The notes under the pieces: model-generated
What the model was told of the DNA's origin: nothing
Databases searched by the model: none
The model's input: only the letters and a program-made list of their open reading frames with translations
Source of the DNA: Sceloporus undulatus
Lineage: Eukaryota; Chordata; Lepidosauria; Squamata; Phrynosomatidae
Length of the DNA stretch: 64,000 nucleotides
Direction of reading: 5' to 3'
Assembly: GCF_019175285.1 (NCBI RefSeq)
Contig: NC_056527.1
Span: forward strand, 120,677,273-120,741,272
Shown: positions 63,211 to 64,000 of the stretch, one piece after another
How positions within the stretch are numbered: position 1 is the first letter of the stretch
Layout of the letters: each line of letters begins with the position of its first letter
Position numbers and translations under genes: made by a program

Positions 63211-63257
63211 CTACACATGAACCCACACATCCACATCGTTGTGGGATGCATCTGAAT
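63211..63257 (-). CDS. Candidate last coding exon, minus strand, gene unidentified
   Basis: On the minus strand a strong acceptor (ctaacttgtcctacccttttag, with a ctaac branch-point candidate about 22 nt upstream) precedes two bases of a split codon and then SDASHNDVDVWVHV and TAG. I do not recognise this C terminus. In mammals the gene convergent with TACR1 is POLE4, whose known C terminus (EGTLD) does not match. Alternative phases of the same exon are possible. Confidence 0.25.
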
Positions 63258-64000
63258 CTAAAAGGGTAGGACAAGTTAGGAGACAGGCCAACCGCCTCAA
63301 TCTCCCTTCCAGCCCTGGAAATCCCAGGCACACATTCAGCTTTCCAAATCAATGAAGCATCTTCACCTAAATCCCATGGAGTTATTGTTTAAACTACATC
63401 ATTCTCCCAAACTGGATACTGAGAGTGCAAAGTCAAGCCCAGGGATCTTGAACTTCACTCCACAAAATCCCTAATTGTAGACAAAACTGACTGGGGCTAT
63501 TGAGAGTCGCATGTCCCAAACACTTGGAAGACCCAGGTTTGAAAGCCACAGTTGCATCACCTTGATGCCGCTTTAACTTCCAGGGATCCATCCTATGGAG
63601 TCCTGGGATTTTGCAGTAATGCTGCAATGGAATTCTAAGCTACAAATCCCAGGATTTCACGAGATGGAAATACATGGCTATCAAAGGAGTATCAGAGACC
63701 TATAAATGTGTGGATATACTCCAAGTATCCCTCTGTGAACTTTGCAGGCCTGAAAAGGAGCATCCTTTGTGCTTTGAAAAGGAGAGATGCCCTGGCTTTT
63801 CATGGAAACATCATCTTGGTCTTTCAAGCCCATTCTCCATCCCTTTTGTGTATATTTTATTCCTGTTCCTGTTGGTCCTAAGGTTTGGAGAGGGACCAAG
63901 ATGGGTCCTTCCTGGAGGTAAAGGGATAATGCAGGGCGTCTTAAACCGCCCGCCACATCTACAGAAGACACAGCGTGGGGACTGCCATAGGTTACAGCTG
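63258..64000. other. Right edge, with one MITE
   Basis: A family P MITE lies at 63548-63695 (gatgccgctttaacttccag, catcctatggagtcctggga, aagctacaaatcccaggatt). No further exon is recognised. If the minus-strand gene is real, this is part of its last intron. Confidence 0.5.
63548..63695. repeat. Palindromic MITE (family P)
   Basis: Both arms are present though the outer ends are eroded; the loop reads tttgcagtaatgctgcaatg. Confidence 0.85.

Noticed and set aside
63023-63352. A 109-codon minus-strand frame overlapping the candidate last exon
   Set aside because: It reads straight through a strong acceptor and has no domain. The short exon ending at 63211 is the better, though still uncertain, reading.
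1-64000. CRISPR arrays, prokaryotic operons, proviruses
   Set aside because: The tandem repeats here are minisatellites and microsatellites in vertebrate introns. No spacer structure, operon, paired LTRs or retroviral gene signature was seen.

Overview
This window is vertebrate nuclear DNA, most likely from an iguanian lizard or a close squamate relative. The host call rests on the repeats: tRNA-derived Sauria SINEs with a Bov-B-like 3' tail, 5S-rRNA-derived Sauria SINEs, Bov-B (RTE) LINEs, CR1 LINE ends, and many palindromic MITEs of a type common in lizards. No bacterial operon, CRISPR array or provirus is visible. Three assembly gaps of exactly 10 N interrupt it, at 20326-20335, 22194-22203 and 34882-34891.

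The one gene that can be read with confidence is TACR1, the neurokinin-1 (substance P) receptor, on the + strand. Its five coding exons lie at 5008-5387, 21474-21668, 34050-34200, 34560-34756 and 35817-36108. All junctions are GT-AG and the split codons rejoin in frame, giving a 404-residue class A GPCR. Introns 1 and 2 are long (16.1 and 12.4 kb); introns 3 and 4 are short (359 and 1,060 bp).

Layout. Positions 1-4385 are upstream DNA with repeats and no gene. Positions 4386-5400 hold purine tracts, a GC box, a CAG run, a short upstream ORF and GC-rich exon 1. Intron 1 opens with a 240-bp pyrimidine tract and then carries SINEs, CR1, Bov-B and MITEs. Intron 2 has a 37-bp minisatellite, more SINE/LINE insertions, repeats rich in TTGCAC, and unique AT-rich segments that could be regulatory. 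Intron 4 is almost wholly repeats, including a 36-bp minisatellite starting 12 bp after the donor. After the stop codon comes a probable 3' UTR of up to about 2.4 kb. The rest is intergenic, with a three-copy tandem array, MITEs, a Bov-B remnant and a 700-bp CR1 fragment. At the far right a repeat-poor block (61290-63257) looks like the 3' UTR and last coding exon of an unidentified minus-strand gene.

The points most worth checking are: a stop codon formed by the exon-4 donor, which would yield a truncated NK1 receptor as known in mammals; an upstream ORF ending 2 nt before the start codon; substitutions at residues known for ligand or antagonist binding; an interstitial telomeric repeat inside a palindromic MITE; a TTGCAC-rich dispersed repeat family; and the possible minus-strand neighbour. 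No wholly new biological system was found.
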